A stretch of DNA of 64,000 nucleotides from Mesotaenium endlicherianum (lineage: Eukaryota; Streptophyta; Zygnematophyceae; Zygnematales; Mesotaeniaceae), in the NCBI GenBank assembly GCA_009602735.1, contig WELA01001079.1, positions 1 through 64,000 of the forward strand. Direction: 5' to 3'. The notes below the pieces were generated by a model, which was not told the origin of the DNA, ran no database searches, and worked only from the letters and a program-made list of their open reading frames with translations. Both the position numbers and the translations under genes were made by a program. This document shows, piece by piece, positions 1-10,691 of the stretch. Position 1 is the stretch's first letter; each line of letters begins with the position of its first letter.

Positions 1-617
1 AAGCTAAATCCCGCCGAGCAAAATTATACAACCACGGAGCGAGAGGCATTGGCGATTGTACATGCCTTGAAGGTTTGACGCTGCTATGTTGAAGGACGCA
101 AGGTACTGGTCACCACGGACCACGAGGCGTTAAAGCACCTCCAGACGCAGCCGTATCTCTCAAGGAGACAAGCAAGATGGAGCGGATACTTGCAACAATA
201 CAACATCACNCATCACGATTCAGTACCAGTCCGGCAAGACAAACCCGGCAGACCCCCTCTCAAGACTGCAATTAAACGTCGTGATGACATCCCTGAAGAC
301 AGAGCTGGAAGCTTGATTTTCAGCCGCCTATGAAAGAGACCCTTACTACAAGAACGGAGAAGCAGCCTTCGACCCATACAAGAAGCAAGAAGGCAATTAT
401 TGGGTGAGGCAAGACTCGGGCCAGAGATGTGTTCCTAATGACTTAGACCTCCGGCTCTTGCTTCTACGAGAAGCACACGACAACCCTCTTGGAGGACACT
501 TTGGAATCCTAAGGACCACGGTCGTTCTAGCCAGAACTTATTGCTGGCCAGGCATGTCTAAGCAAGATTATTTCCCTGAACAACAGGCCTGCCGGCAGCA
601 AGTTCACTCCCAAGTGT

Positions 618-1091
618 TTGGGACCCTTCAAGATTATCCAACAAGTCAACCCCGTTGCTCTCAAGCTAGAACTTCCCCAGACTATGCACATCGACCCCGT
701 ATTCCACGCTTCCCTCTTCAAGCCATATGTGCAACCCGACAACAAGTTCCCTGGACGTGTGACAACCCCACCAGCCCCAACAATAGTGGATGATCATTTG
801 GAGTACGAAGTGGAAGACATAGTGGCTATGAGAAATTTCAGGAGACAGCAGCAATACTTGATCAAGTGGAAAGGATATCCAGATTCGGAGAATAGTTGGG
901 TGGCGGCGCACTACCTTGACAAAGTTCAGAGAAAGTTGAAGCGCTTCCATGCCGCCAACCCCCATTTTGGACCAGCCCCAAGTCTCTCTACTAGAAGCCC
1001 GAAGACTTCAAGGAGGCAGCCTGCCACCATCAAGAAGCAGCAGAAGACCCCTTGGAGGCAGCCTGCAAGAACAAGAAAGAGGAAACATTGA
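618..1091 (+). pseudogene. Integrase C-terminus with chromodomain (element 1)
   Basis: This open stretch begins with the motif GPFKIIQQVNPVALKLEL, the SH3-like end of Ty3 integrases that feeds DNA to the catalytic core. It ends in a chromodomain with LEYEVEDIVAMR and YLIKWKGYPDSENSW, the aromatic and WKGY positions expected of a methyl-lysine reader. In chromoviruses this module is thought to steer integration into heterochromatin. It is part of a fossil element and not a host gene. Identification of the chromodomain is firm from the motifs. Confidence 0.8.
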
Positions 1092-1861
1092 CAATAGACA
1101 CTCTTCTCTTCTTGCAGTTTCTGGACAGAAAACTAAAACTGCTACTGGTGATAGGTCTCTGCATAATAAATTCTGAAAATTTACCTGGCTGTAGTCCATG
1201 AGTAGCCGGTCATTTAGAGTCCAAGATTGCTCAATTTGGAGCACTGGTGAGAGAGATATGATGCTCTAAGTAGAAGGGGGTCAGGCTGCTGGCATTGTTA
1301 GGGCAGAATATGCCTTCTGTCATTGTGCCCTCCCCTGAACTTGGAATGCTCTGAAACTCAAGACTCTGGTAGAACATCTTACAGCGCCCACTTTGAGACT
1401 TAGTTTGTAGCATTTGGAGAAGTATAGAAGGACTTCTGATATTCAAAAGGTTCTGCACAGATTTGGAGGAGTGCCTACTCTCTCAGCTCTCAACGACACT
1501 CCAGAAATTAGAATGCTCTCAAATTTGGTGACCCGGTAGAGTTCTCTGACGCGGTTCGTCAGGCACTCCAATTTTTAGATTTGGAGCAGTTCTGTGGCCG
1601 CTATAAATTTTTGAATTCGTGGCAGATTCTAGGCCAACTTGTACAATTTTCTTTATCATTAAGGAGTAGGCTAGCCAATAAGGTCACACCACCTACGACC
1701 TTGCCTAGTCTACCTTACATGTGTAGCACCTGACTTGGCGCCTTTGACTAGTCCTCTTCAACATGTGTGGCATCTGACTTGAAACTGTTGACTAGTTTGC
1801 TCCACATGTGTAAAACCTGACTTGACGCGCCGAGACGTCGCTTTTTCTATCGGGGGGGTGA

Positions 1862-2374
1862 TGTAGTGATTTGAGTTATTATATATTAGTTTGCCTATAT
1901 TTTAATNCTTTTTTTTGATGTTTTCAAATATATTTGGAGTAGTTTTGTGTGGAGTCAAGTGTGACTAGGTACTCTTGTAACTTGGTTCATGTCCTTTGAA
2001 CCTTCCAAGGCATTTTCGAAGTTAGAGGAAAGACCTAGAAGAACTCCATGTGGCAAAAGTCAAATGTGCATTTTTAGGTCAAAAAGACGTGTACATTATT
2101 CTAGAAAGAGGTGGCAAATTTTGGGATGTGTTGGGTGCCAACACATCAACATACATTTTCCTAGAAATTACTTATGTAGCAAGTATATAAACAAGAGCTA
2201 GAACATAGAAAGACATTCCAGAATCACTCTTGTACTTGCCAAAATCCAGAAATATATTAACTTTCAAGAAGCCATCTCTCTTTCAAGAAGCTACCACTTG
2301 TGTTCAAAGATCCTTGTCTTGAATAGATAAAGTATTCTGTTTTACTAAGTACTTTATCTATCTGTTTCACTACA
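1862..2374 (+). repeat. 3' LTR of element 1 (513 bp)
   Basis: The repeat begins TGTAGTGA and ends TCACTACA, a perfect 8-bp inverted end, and follows a G-rich tract (CGGGGGGGTGA) that fits a polypurine tract. A diverged copy of the same LTR lies on the minus strand in two pieces, 44,729-45,100 and 56,488-56,611, which together give nearly the same length. A TATATAA box is at 2,184-2,190. Confidence 0.8.
2184..2190 (+). promoter_or_regulatory. TATA box in LTR of element 1
   Basis: TATATAA followed by AC sits about 190 bp before the LTR end, a usual place for the LTR promoter. Inferred from position and sequence only. Confidence 0.35.
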
Positions 2375-2399
2375 ATCTAGATCAAGAGGGACAGTGAGG

Positions 2400-3160
2400 C
2401 GACAACAAAGGGTGGATTTAGAGTGGAGAGGGGGTTCACGCACGTAGAGGAGGATGTGGGGGGAGAAAGAATGGAGCAAAGATTGCTTACTACGAATGTA
2501 AGTCCTGGAGAGCAAAGGGATGAGCAAGTCCTAGTGACCAACGTCATGGGCCAGACGAAACTTACAAAGGCTGCGCTTCAGTGTCTGAACCACACGTTCC
2601 GCTAACCCGTCTGGGGGTGATCACGCAAGGTTGTTCGATGGTTGATAAAAGAACGTTCAAGTATGTTAAATAACTCACCTTGAAATTTGGATACTTGGTC
2701 GGTCAAGACCCCCGCGCGTCAAACGGCACAAGACCAGTTCGGTAAAGGCTGAAGCAATGTGCATATTAGGCTTGTCCCCTAGGTTTAGAAAGTTGATCTA
2801 TTTAGTGAAGGATTTTATCATATCAACAACATAACAAAACCCACGCTTTGAGAGAGGAAGAGGGACTGCCAGATCCTTAAACCAACAATAGAACGTATCG
2901 CGGATAGGGAGTGGCTAGGGCTGCCCTCCAAAGGGGGGCACGTCGCCCCCTACGGGAAAAACAATAGGTCGGTAGAAGGTGTAGCGATACAACCGGTACG
3001 CACGCAATCACAAATGAAGCATGTGCCCCCCACTGATAGTGCTCACTACGATCCAGTATACGGTCACGTTCATGAGTCACAAGGTACGGGTCCAGGCAGG
3101 AGAGTGCAAGAGCGGAGATAGTGGAGGCGAGAGCATCATGCCAGACATCAGACTGAGAAG
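2400..3160 (-). pseudogene. Integrase remnant (element A)
   Basis: Minus-strand pieces show LPLSKRGF followed by a D-M-I-K-S-F block, the neighbourhood of the first catalytic Asp of retroviral-type integrases, and GLAERVVQTLKRSL, the block before the catalytic Glu. Upstream, HERDRILDRSEHYQWG fits the integrase N-terminal region of algal Ty3 elements. Heavily decayed. Confidence 0.55.
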
Positions 3161-3168
3161 GAGGAGGT

Positions 3169-4300
3169 TCAGATGGTACAATGGTGAGTGCCGGGAGGGG
3201 TAGAGAGACCCAAGAAGTTAGAGGCGTGCCATGCAGGAAGCAGCCGTTCTTGCTGCTGTGAGGCGTCACGAGCACAACCAGGGTCTAGGTTGAAAGGGTC
3301 GTGATTGCGACTAAGCCCATCAACATCTTGGTGCAAGAGCTCGACTTTATGCTTTATCGTGAAATTATACTCCACCAAAATTAATGCCCAGCGGGCGTGT
3401 TTACCAATGAGACGCTGGTTTGTCATAAGCCAGCGCAGGGGTTGATGATCAGCGATGAGAGTGAAGGGAGTATCGTCAAGATAATGTCAAAAGTGCACAA
3501 CCCCCCAGACAGCCGCGAGACACTCACCTTTGTAGGAGCTGAAGTTGCGTTCTGCTGCGATGTTGCTATGACGTGTTCGTGATTGTCATCATCACCTTGC
3601 TCAAGCACCGCACCCAGCCCAAGGTGGCTCCAGTGGGTGTGGAGAACAAAGGGTCGAGCTAGATCAGGCCGACACAAGATGGGAGCTGACGCTATTGTGC
3701 CCGTTAAGCGCTCGAAGGCTCTCTGACAGTCGGGTGTCCATTTCCAACTGACTTCTTTCTCTAACAGGGCATTTAGGGGTGCGGTTGCTGCGCTAAACTC
3801 GGGTAAAATTTACTGACAATAACCTGTCATGCCCATAAATGCGCGCAGCCGTGTGACATCCTACAAAATCGGCAAATGTTGGATTGCATCTACGTTGACC
3901 TGCTGAGGGGTGAGACCTCCTGGTACGATAAAATGACCTAGGTAGGCAACAAAAAGGGTGGCTATTTAAGTCCCCAGTAATCCCACACATGCGTTTTTCT
4001 GTATGATTCCCACTTGTGTCCTTTTTAGCAGGCATAACAATGGGAGCTGCAAAATCGGACATCGACTCCTTCATCATATCAGCCTTTGATAAGTCGGTAA
4101 CCTTCTCACGAATAATGTCATGTCTAACTTCAGCGTGCCGATAAATCCCTCAAAAGTACCGATTTTGTGTTAGTGAGATCGATGGTACATTGAGACATCG
4201 TACACCTTCCTAAATCCATATCTGACCGTGCAAAACAAGCTTTCTTCCGTTTCAGCACTTTATTGAATTCTAGAGTTTCCTCCTTAGTCAACTGAGTACC
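3169..4300 (-). pseudogene. Reverse transcriptase and RNase H remnants (element A)
   Basis: The piece at 4,077-3,793 has FAAPIVMPAKKDTSGN and EKRMCG, the start of the Ty3 RT palm (usually followed by DYR.LN). The piece at 3,677-3,423 has RPFVLHTHWSHLGLGAVLEQ, the start of RNase H, and 3,426-3,169 has ARWALILVEYNFTIKHK and DGLSRN, the RNase H end. Family assignment to Ty3-like elements is good. The region is decayed. Confidence 0.65.
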
Positions 4301-4589
4301 TAGGTACCACCGATCCTTCAGTTTGGATACAAAAGTATCAGATGAGGGGTCTGAGCACTACAATTGCTATGCAGGTGTTACAAATTCGGAAGAACCCCCC
4401 CCCCCCCAGCGAAAAGCATGCAACGGATAGGCTGGAATGTGGAGGAATGGGTCAGATCGCCGAGCATTGAGGACGAAGAGGACAAAGAAAAGCCATGTGA
4501 GAGCATGAGTATCTATGACCCGACCGAGGAGTTGGCACCGCTGAGAAGCAGATAAGGAGGGAGAGGCAGTAGCATGTGGATTAACACTA

Positions 4590-5415
4590 TAATGAGCTTG
4601 CGTTTGGACGCGAAAGGCTCAACGTACTGGTGGGTATGGGAATCAAACAACATGCCAAGTCCATAGTGACATTATGCAAAAGAATGGGGACGGCTGACGA
4701 GAGTGGGAAAAGCGGCTCGGGGATGTTCTGAGAAGAGTGACTCGGAGGAATGACTTCCATGGGACAACGGTGAGGGGCCAGTGCGGAGATAACGGCGATG
4801 CGAGGGGGATGCAAGTGTATGTGGTGAAGCATAGGCTCAAGTGTAGTGTGAGGCACAAGGTTTTCCCAGAACACTCGCGAACAATGGGCGTATGATCCAA
4901 CAGCGGCGATGTCGAGGTTAACGTCAGGCCCCAGGGTGGAGGTGATGGTGAGGAAGTCAGCAGGGATGTGAGCACGATCATCATCCGGGGAGTTTTTGTT
5001 TTTGAGCAGGTAGGTAAGCAAAGAGAACTAGGAGGTCTGGAGGAGACCTAAGACACGGATAAGCTCTAAAAATAGTCCGGATCGATGAATAGCAAACCCC
5101 TTGCCACGACCTGCGCGAGAATGACCCTGACACTCCCAGCCGTCGACGACAAGATTGACTTGACCTATGGCATGCAAGTGATCCTGCAGGAGGAGACAAA
5201 TATGCTGAGGCAACGCGGGATAGGCTGTGTGATATGCGGATGGAGGAAGCAATGTGGGAAAGGCAAGGTGAAAAGCCGCCAGGTGTCTTTGAGTTGCCAG
5301 CTGTGCAACGAGGTCGACATTACAATAATGGTAGTGTGCAATACAATGTCCACTCTGCAGGAAACCAGCAACGGTAGAGAAGACCCCCACAAACAAGTCT
5401 AACATTGTGATCCCC
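4590..5415 (-). pseudogene. Cytosine-5 DNA methyltransferase domain (element A)
   Basis: Minus-strand pieces show a C5-methyltransferase signature. Motif I (SAM binding) reads ITMLDLFVGV. Motif IV, with the catalytic Cys, reads VVDGWECQGHSRAGRGKG and is followed by SGLFLELIRVL. A later piece has AAVGSYAHCSRVFWENLVP, which fits motif VIII and its surroundings. The enzyme family methylates cytosine at C5 using SAM. Here it lies between protease and RT of a retroelement, an arrangement known from charophyte and dinoflagellate retrotransposons. It is a broken fossil. Confidence 0.7.
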
Positions 5416-5799
5416 TCATGGGGAGGCAGCCGCGGACTGAGTTGAGTTAACAATCGGGAGAGAGGGTATGAGAGGTAAAGGGGAAGGAACGGAGGGGGAG
5501 ACCTTAGGAGAAAGGGAGGGATTGTGTAGGGCTGCGTGGATTTGCAAAAGGGTTGCAGAAGGGATAGTGCGGGATTGGAACGGGGAGGGTAGGTCTGTTT
5601 GAGCACAATATGCAGGAAGAGAATAAGGTTCAGTGTCGTGAAGGAGGTAGGAGGGATAGGGGAAATCACTGATGCAAAAATCATTGATGGTACTTGTGAA
5701 AGCGGCGGCCACGGGGCATGCGAGAAAAGAAAGAGTATGTGTAAGAATGAGGGGAAGAAAATCCAGATGGTGACCGAGAGATTTGAATTCAACCCAATA

Positions 5800-6207
5800 C
5801 GTAGCGATGCCTTGCCATAAGTGAATGGTAAGCTCGATGAGTAAGTTGAATTCCTGATCCAAAATGATATTGTAAGCGGTGGACTTGAAGACCATGCATT
5901 GGGCATAGAAGGTGACAATGGTAGGCGTGTGGGCATTGAGAGTGATAGGAATACAACGAAGGATCTGGTATGCGGTGTGGTTTAAGAACGACATGGCAGT
6001 AGAGACGGGGTCCAGGCAAAGCTCGAGATCGGCTGCGGTGATGTTAAGGTGTCGACACATGACTGCACCCAAGAGGACCGGCTGAGCATTCTTATCGAGA
6101 ATGACCACACGTGGAGCGAGACCCGTAATGAGGAGACAGGCATATTGGTTGTCAAGCATGACGTTATGAGGCAATGCATGCTGCCGTTTAAGAGGGGTGA
6201 GGAACAA
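5800..6207 (-). pseudogene. Retropepsin-like aspartic protease (element A)
   Basis: The open stretch has VVILDKNAQPVLLGAVM, which aligns with the D-x-G-A-Q-P-x-x-L-G active-site block of algal retroelement proteases, then LNITAADLELC and later AYNIILDQEFN, a flap and second beta-region pattern of the same family. The DNMT follows directly. The domain cuts the Gag-Pol polyprotein in living relatives. Confidence 0.55.
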
Positions 6208-6239
6208 GGGATGCGGGATTGACTTGGGTGGCAGCGGAC

Positions 6240-7836
6240 CTAGCTATGGAGAAGGGGTGAAAGAAGGAGCAACAGGGGACAACCTACCTGGCAGCAACGT
6301 CGAGGCTGGCGATGGAGAAGACCTCGCAAGGTAGGCGACCAGAGGGGGCGCCGATGGACAAATTATAGAGACTGCCGAAAACATGTGAGGAGCTGGTACT
6401 GGTGGGACGATGGAGCGCGGACGCCAGCGAAGGAGCTCGTGCGTGATCTATTTTTGTGCCTGTGTGAGAGCACCGGAAGACATTGTGAACAAGGATGGAG
6501 GGAGCAAGGCACCGACTTGTAGGTGAGAAGCAGGCGGGAGAATGAACAGTGCTGGACGGGGATTAACGGAAGTCGGAGCCGGGGCCGTAAGAGCTGGGCG
6601 AGGCAGGAGCTAGCCAGGATCACTTGAAATAGGGAAATCGACTGACCCCTGCGGTGAAGAAGGGAGGAACTCCTTAGCACGCCGAGCATAGGTGACCTGA
6701 CCAATGCAAGAGGTAACAGTGTAAGGCAAATGCTCAGGAATCGACTCCAATAATTCCTCGGCAGGGCTTGGAAACACTTCGGCATCATCGCGAACGGCAG
6801 GCACGGACGTAGAGATCGCCGGGGTAGGGAATGCCAAAACTTCGTCCGTCTCCCCACCACCAACGCTGTAGGGTGGGGGCGTGTGTAGGCACGGGTCGAC
6901 GTTGTCGGACGCGTAGGCTAGGAGGTGGAGGCAAATCCGCCACCACTTGGCATACAAAGTGGGCCGCAGCAAATCGCGCTCGACAAAAGCCGTTGCCGCG
7001 CAGGTTGTCACACATCAGCTGGGCCTGCAGCTGCGCTGCGGGGACGTCGTCGGGAAGGATGACCAAGGTACCTGCATCACTAGAGCAAGCTAACGCATCC
7101 CAAACTAGGCTACCGGGCGTGAGCAGGTCCTAAAGTATCGTCTGGCTCAAGAAGGTCGAACCACCGCGGAAGTTGGGCAGATTGCTCAACACTTCGCCCG
7201 CGGACCCACAACTGGTGCGGCAGGTGCCTCATGGGCAGCCACACGGCGACTGTGAACAGCGTGGACACCTACGACGTGATCACTGTTCTCCTTCTCAGTC
7301 ACATAATATGCGCCGAATGGAGGTCTGGAGAACCAAGAGATATAGGCAGAACCAAGCTCACGTGGCGGAATGGGGTGCAAACCAAAAAACTAAGCAGCAA
7401 CAGGATTAGGCTGCAACCCAGCGCGACGGTGAATGTCCTGCATCTCAGCTTGCATTGCAGCCAATTGGTGACGCATGAAGACCACCTGAGATGTGAGAGT
7501 TAGAGTTAGGGTAAGGGTTAGGAATACGGATAGACTTAGGGTTACGCTTAGGGTTAGATTAAGTTTCGAGTTAAGGTTAGGAACCCCAGCCTGATATGCA
7601 CATTGGAATGGACCAAAAATTGATGGATCGGGAGAAGGATATCCCGCAAAGCTGCTATGCTGAGGTGGGAATCCCGTGGCACCAAGATAGAAACCCGCAA
7701 ATGTAGAAGGTAAGGAAGCATAATAAGATGGCACCTGCGCTGTCTGGGTAGCACTAGGGGTGACAAAAGGGCCCGTGTCCTTTTTGGGCTTGAAGGTCCA
7801 GCCAGTAGGAGCCAGATGTGGATGCAAGAGGAAACA
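6240..7836 (-). pseudogene. gag and linker region (element A)
   Basis: Minus-strand pieces include MRHQLAAMQAEMQDIHRR near 7,470 (helical gag-like), a Pro/Ser-rich stretch at 7,827-7,600, and LPDDVPAAQLQAQLMCDNLR near 7,050, which fits the Cys-containing linker preceding the protease in this element type. No zinc knuckle was found. The right edge is cut by the LTR of element B at 7,837. Assignment rests mainly on position. Confidence 0.4.
7496..7582 (+). repeat. Degenerate TTAGGG-like telomere-type repeats
   Basis: The stretch has five or more scattered GTTAGGG, AAGGGTTAGG and CTTAGGGTTA units with interruptions. On the minus strand it reads as an LTLTLTLT peptide within the gag-like region of element A. 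It is too irregular for a true telomere. Confidence 0.45.
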
Positions 7837-8576
7837 TGAAAGGGGCAGAGGGCCCTACTGGAAGCGTACTGACCTCACGAGGGAAAGAACTAGTTGCAAT
7901 CATACTAAAGTGTGCAGCGGCATCTCACTAAGAAAGTTGAGGAAAATTACTTGACATCTTGACTCGCAAGAAACTGCTCACACATGATGTAGGATGGAAG
8001 GCCTTGTCAATACAAATCCGTGGAAAATTACAGAAGGGAAAATTGATAACAAACAGACAAGTTATGTCTACTTATAGTTTTATGCAAAAATGCTTCTCTC
8101 TACGAGGAAGCTACGGAATTTCCAAAGTGTTAGTGAAATCGTCCCTTCCAAAATTTTTATGAGTAGGCCAGATCAGTCTCATCTGACGTGTCGGGCCAAA
8201 TTGACGTCCACATACATGCATCGACATTACTAGAATATTCTTTCTTAGGCGCGCTAAGCTACACCGAAACTTTGAGGTAGATCAACCTAGTCAGCACTCC
8301 GTGTTAGCCAAACTTACGTGAAGGTTCGAGTTCACTCTAACGGCCCAGATTGCTCGACGCTGTCGGTCAATCCGACGGTCGCGCTCACCGCGAATTAAGG
8401 ACAGACGTCTACCGACCTCAAAAGAAATTAAACTTTGAAAATCTATAATTCTCTCAATACTAAATTCGATGAACTTTATATAGAAATGACCACATACATG
8501 CACTCTAGACTTCTATGCAATCAAAATTTATCTTCATGAAACTCAAAAATGCACTTTATAAACCTTTGACCTTACA
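7837..8576 (-). repeat. 3' LTR of chromovirus B
   Basis: On the plus strand this begins TGAAAGGGGCAG and ends TGACCTTACA, the reverse of the TGTAAGGTCA start and GCCCCTTCA end of the LTRs of element F. The chromodomain reading stretch ends just next to it. Confidence 0.8.
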
Positions 8577-10250
8577 TTATCCCCCTCCTCAAGATGCGAC
8601 GTTCTCGACGCATTTTGCAAATAACGTCTCAACTTACTCTCACAATGAGTGTGTTTGGTGTCTAGCTCCAAAGTGTTGTTGTTCGCATGGTAGCCTTTCC
8701 ACTTAAGTAGATACTCTTGAACAAGTTGATCTCGCTTGACTTGTCGATCGCCGACAATTGCCTCCACTCCATACTCCAATGCATCATCGATCTCGACTGG
8801 TGGTGGCGATGTAGGTAGTCCTCCTGGATGTCCTTCATTCGGGTCAACGTATGGCCGCAAAAAATTGACATAGAACACATCATGGATGCGCCAGCATGAA
8901 GGAAGGTCCAACTTGTAGGTCACTGGATTAACCTGCTTGAGCACCACAAAAGGACGTGTGAACTGTGTTCGCAATTTCCTCTTGCCTGTGAAAGGTAGAT
9001 TCTTTGTTGACAAGAGTACTTTGTCACCCACATGGAATGTCACTTCCGTCCTGTGCTTAATAGCATGCTTGACTAGCTCATCTTGTGCCTTCCGATTACA
9101 AGTCTTTGCCATGTCCCATGTCTTGGCCATCTGCTCCATCAAAGCTTGTGAAGTGGAAACCTGAGTCTTTTTGGCCTTCCCCAACAAGATGTTCCCTGGA
9201 TGGTATACTTCTCTCCCATAAACAATGGTGAATGGTAACTACTTTGTAGATCCTTGCATGATGTTGTTGTAGGCAAACTCCAAGCCTAGTAGCTTCTTGT
9301 CCCACTCTGAAGGGTCTTCCATACTGTAACTTCTGAGCACCTCTTGCAGAATTCTGTTGAGCCTCTCACTTTGCCTGTCTGTCTGAGGATGTTAGGAAGT
9401 GCTTATACTTAGCTTGATTTCCATCAAAGCAAACAATGATCGCCAAAAGTTGCTACTAAACCTTGGATCCCAATCTGAAACAATTACCTTCGGCATCCTA
9501 TATAGCCTAAAAATATGAACAAAGAATAGCCGTGCCACATCTGTTGGCGTAGAAGTCTTCTACATGGAAATGAAGTAAGGCTTCTTGCTGAGCCGACAAG
9601 ACACAACCCAAACTGTATCGTGCTCTTGACCACTCACTGGTAAAGATCTGCTACCAAGGATACTCTGGAATAGGCAAGGGTTGCAAGGTACCTCCCTTCT
9701 TTTGATATGGTATCTTGTTGCGCTGGCACGCATCGCACCTCCCGATCCACTCCTCGATGTCCTTGTCCATATTTCTCCAATAGTACTCCCGCTTCAGCAC
9801 GCTTGCCGTCTTCTCGCTTCCAAAGTGTCCAGCATATAAGCAGTCATGATGCTCCGCAAGTAGTAAGTCTCGTAGCTCCTTGATGTTAGGTACCACCACT
9901 CTCTTGGAATCACCATAATACCATATGCCGTCCTTCTTCTGCATACTCAAGTTGGACTCAGCTGCACCACCATCAGCAAACTGTGGGTTCTCCTCATAAC
10001 CTCTTTGAAGCTTCTCCTTGAAGTCCATACTCTCCTTGATGATTGAGACAACTGCAAAGTCAGACCTTCTGGATAAAGCATCTGCAGGGTTGATCTTTCC
10101 AGGTAAATACTCAATCTTGTGGCAAACTGTTGCGAAAATTCCATCCACCTTGCCTGTCTTGGTGTCAACGTTGGTTGCGTCATAAACTTCTCCAAGCTCT
10201 TGTGGTCGGTCTTGATGAACACCTTCCGTTCGTCCACATAACATCGCCAA
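8577..10250 (-). pseudogene. Integrase and chromodomain (chromovirus B)
   Basis: The first piece (from 10,250) includes HCC zinc-binding residues (LLLAEHHDCLYAGHFGSEK, CDACQRNK), then the core region and the C-terminal piece 9,187-8,543 with KRKLRTQFTRPFVVLKQVNP and a chromodomain (LEYGVEAIVGDRQV, EYLLKWKGYHANNN). The parallel intact order in element F supports each assignment. Broken. Confidence 0.75.
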
Positions 10251-10357
10251 ATCCTCAAAGCCAGGATAATAGCCAACATCTCCCGCTCGTGTGCTGCATA
10301 ATTCAGCTCAGCAGGAGTCAACTTCCTGCTCTCGTATGCCAGAGGCTGCAATCCCTT

Positions 10358-10680
10358 CAAAGTTACGCCATACGCGTATCAGCCCAAAAAATTAGGCGTA
10401 TTCAGCGTATTTGGATAGAATTGAAGTGTAAAAATGAACCTTTTTTGTTTGGAGGGGGGAGGTCAATAGATTGTGTTCAAAGCATGGTGTATCGTCCTAA
10501 TAAGTGTCATATATCTTCAAGTTTCTCAAAAAACTCGATTGGAGTAATTTTGTACACATGCCGTAAAATAAGGCGTAAATTGTGATGCGTACTAAGCGTA
10601 TCAAGCAATTTTTGTTGTGACAAATTTAGCGAACTAGAGTATCTAGCGTATTAAGCGTATGAACGTACGGCGTAACCTTG
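10358..10680. mobile_element. hAT-like MITE, copy 1 (323 bp)
   Basis: The ends are imperfect inverted repeats, CAAAGTTACGCCATACG on the left and CGTACGGCGTAACCTTG on the right. The element is flanked by AATCCCTT (10,350-10,357) and ATTCCCTT (10,681-10,688), an 8-bp target duplication with one mismatch. CAAGG-type ends with 8-bp duplications fit the hAT superfamily. The interior has repeated GCGTAT units near both ends and no coding capacity. It sits in the RNase H region of chromovirus B. Copy 2 at 59,636-59,984 is nearly identical in sequence. Confidence 0.85.
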
Positions 10681-10691
10681 ATTCCCTTGCC

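Larger units (their letters stand above)
1..2374 (+). mobile_element. Ty3-type chromodomain LTR retrotransposon, 3' part (element 1)
   Basis: The window opens inside the pol region of a Ty3 element read on the plus strand. Pieces in order are RNase H (about 1-290), the zinc-binding N-terminus of integrase (about 340-600), the integrase C-terminus with chromodomain (618-1,091), a 3' untranslated stretch, a purine-rich tract and a 3' LTR (1,862-2,374). The element is incomplete and broken; its 5' part lies left of the window. The 3' untranslated region and LTR match, on the opposite strand, 56,488-57,051 and 44,729-45,100, so at least two members of this family are present. Confidence 0.85.
2375..7836 (-). 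mobile_element. DNMT-bearing Ty3-like retroelement fossil A
   Basis: On the minus strand the recognisable parts run from high to low coordinate: gag and linker (about 7,836-6,240), aspartic protease (about 6,130-5,800), cytosine-5 DNA methyltransferase (about 5,415-4,590), reverse transcriptase (about 4,300-3,700), RNase H (about 3,680-3,170) and integrase (about 3,160-2,400). The element is old and carries many breaks. It is bounded on the left by the LTR of element 1 and on the right by the LTR of element B. I found no LTRs of its own. The order protease-DNMT-RT is shared with element D2 further right. Confidence 0.75.

Noticed and set aside
4386-4396. C-rich homopolymer run near 4,390
   Set aside because: A short homopolymer in decayed retroelement sequence with no further structure.
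5028-5936. 302-residue minus-strand open frame read as one protein
   Set aside because: Only its last third has recognisable DNMT blocks; the first part is the alternate reading of the protease-containing stretch and has Pro/Ser/Leu-rich shadow character.
7496-7582. True telomere or chromosome end
   Set aside because: Too few and too irregular units, embedded in retroelement sequence on both sides.
8291-8503. Small frames within the LTRs of B, F, E1 and E2
   Set aside because: The LTRs are noncoding; the frames are not kept between copies.
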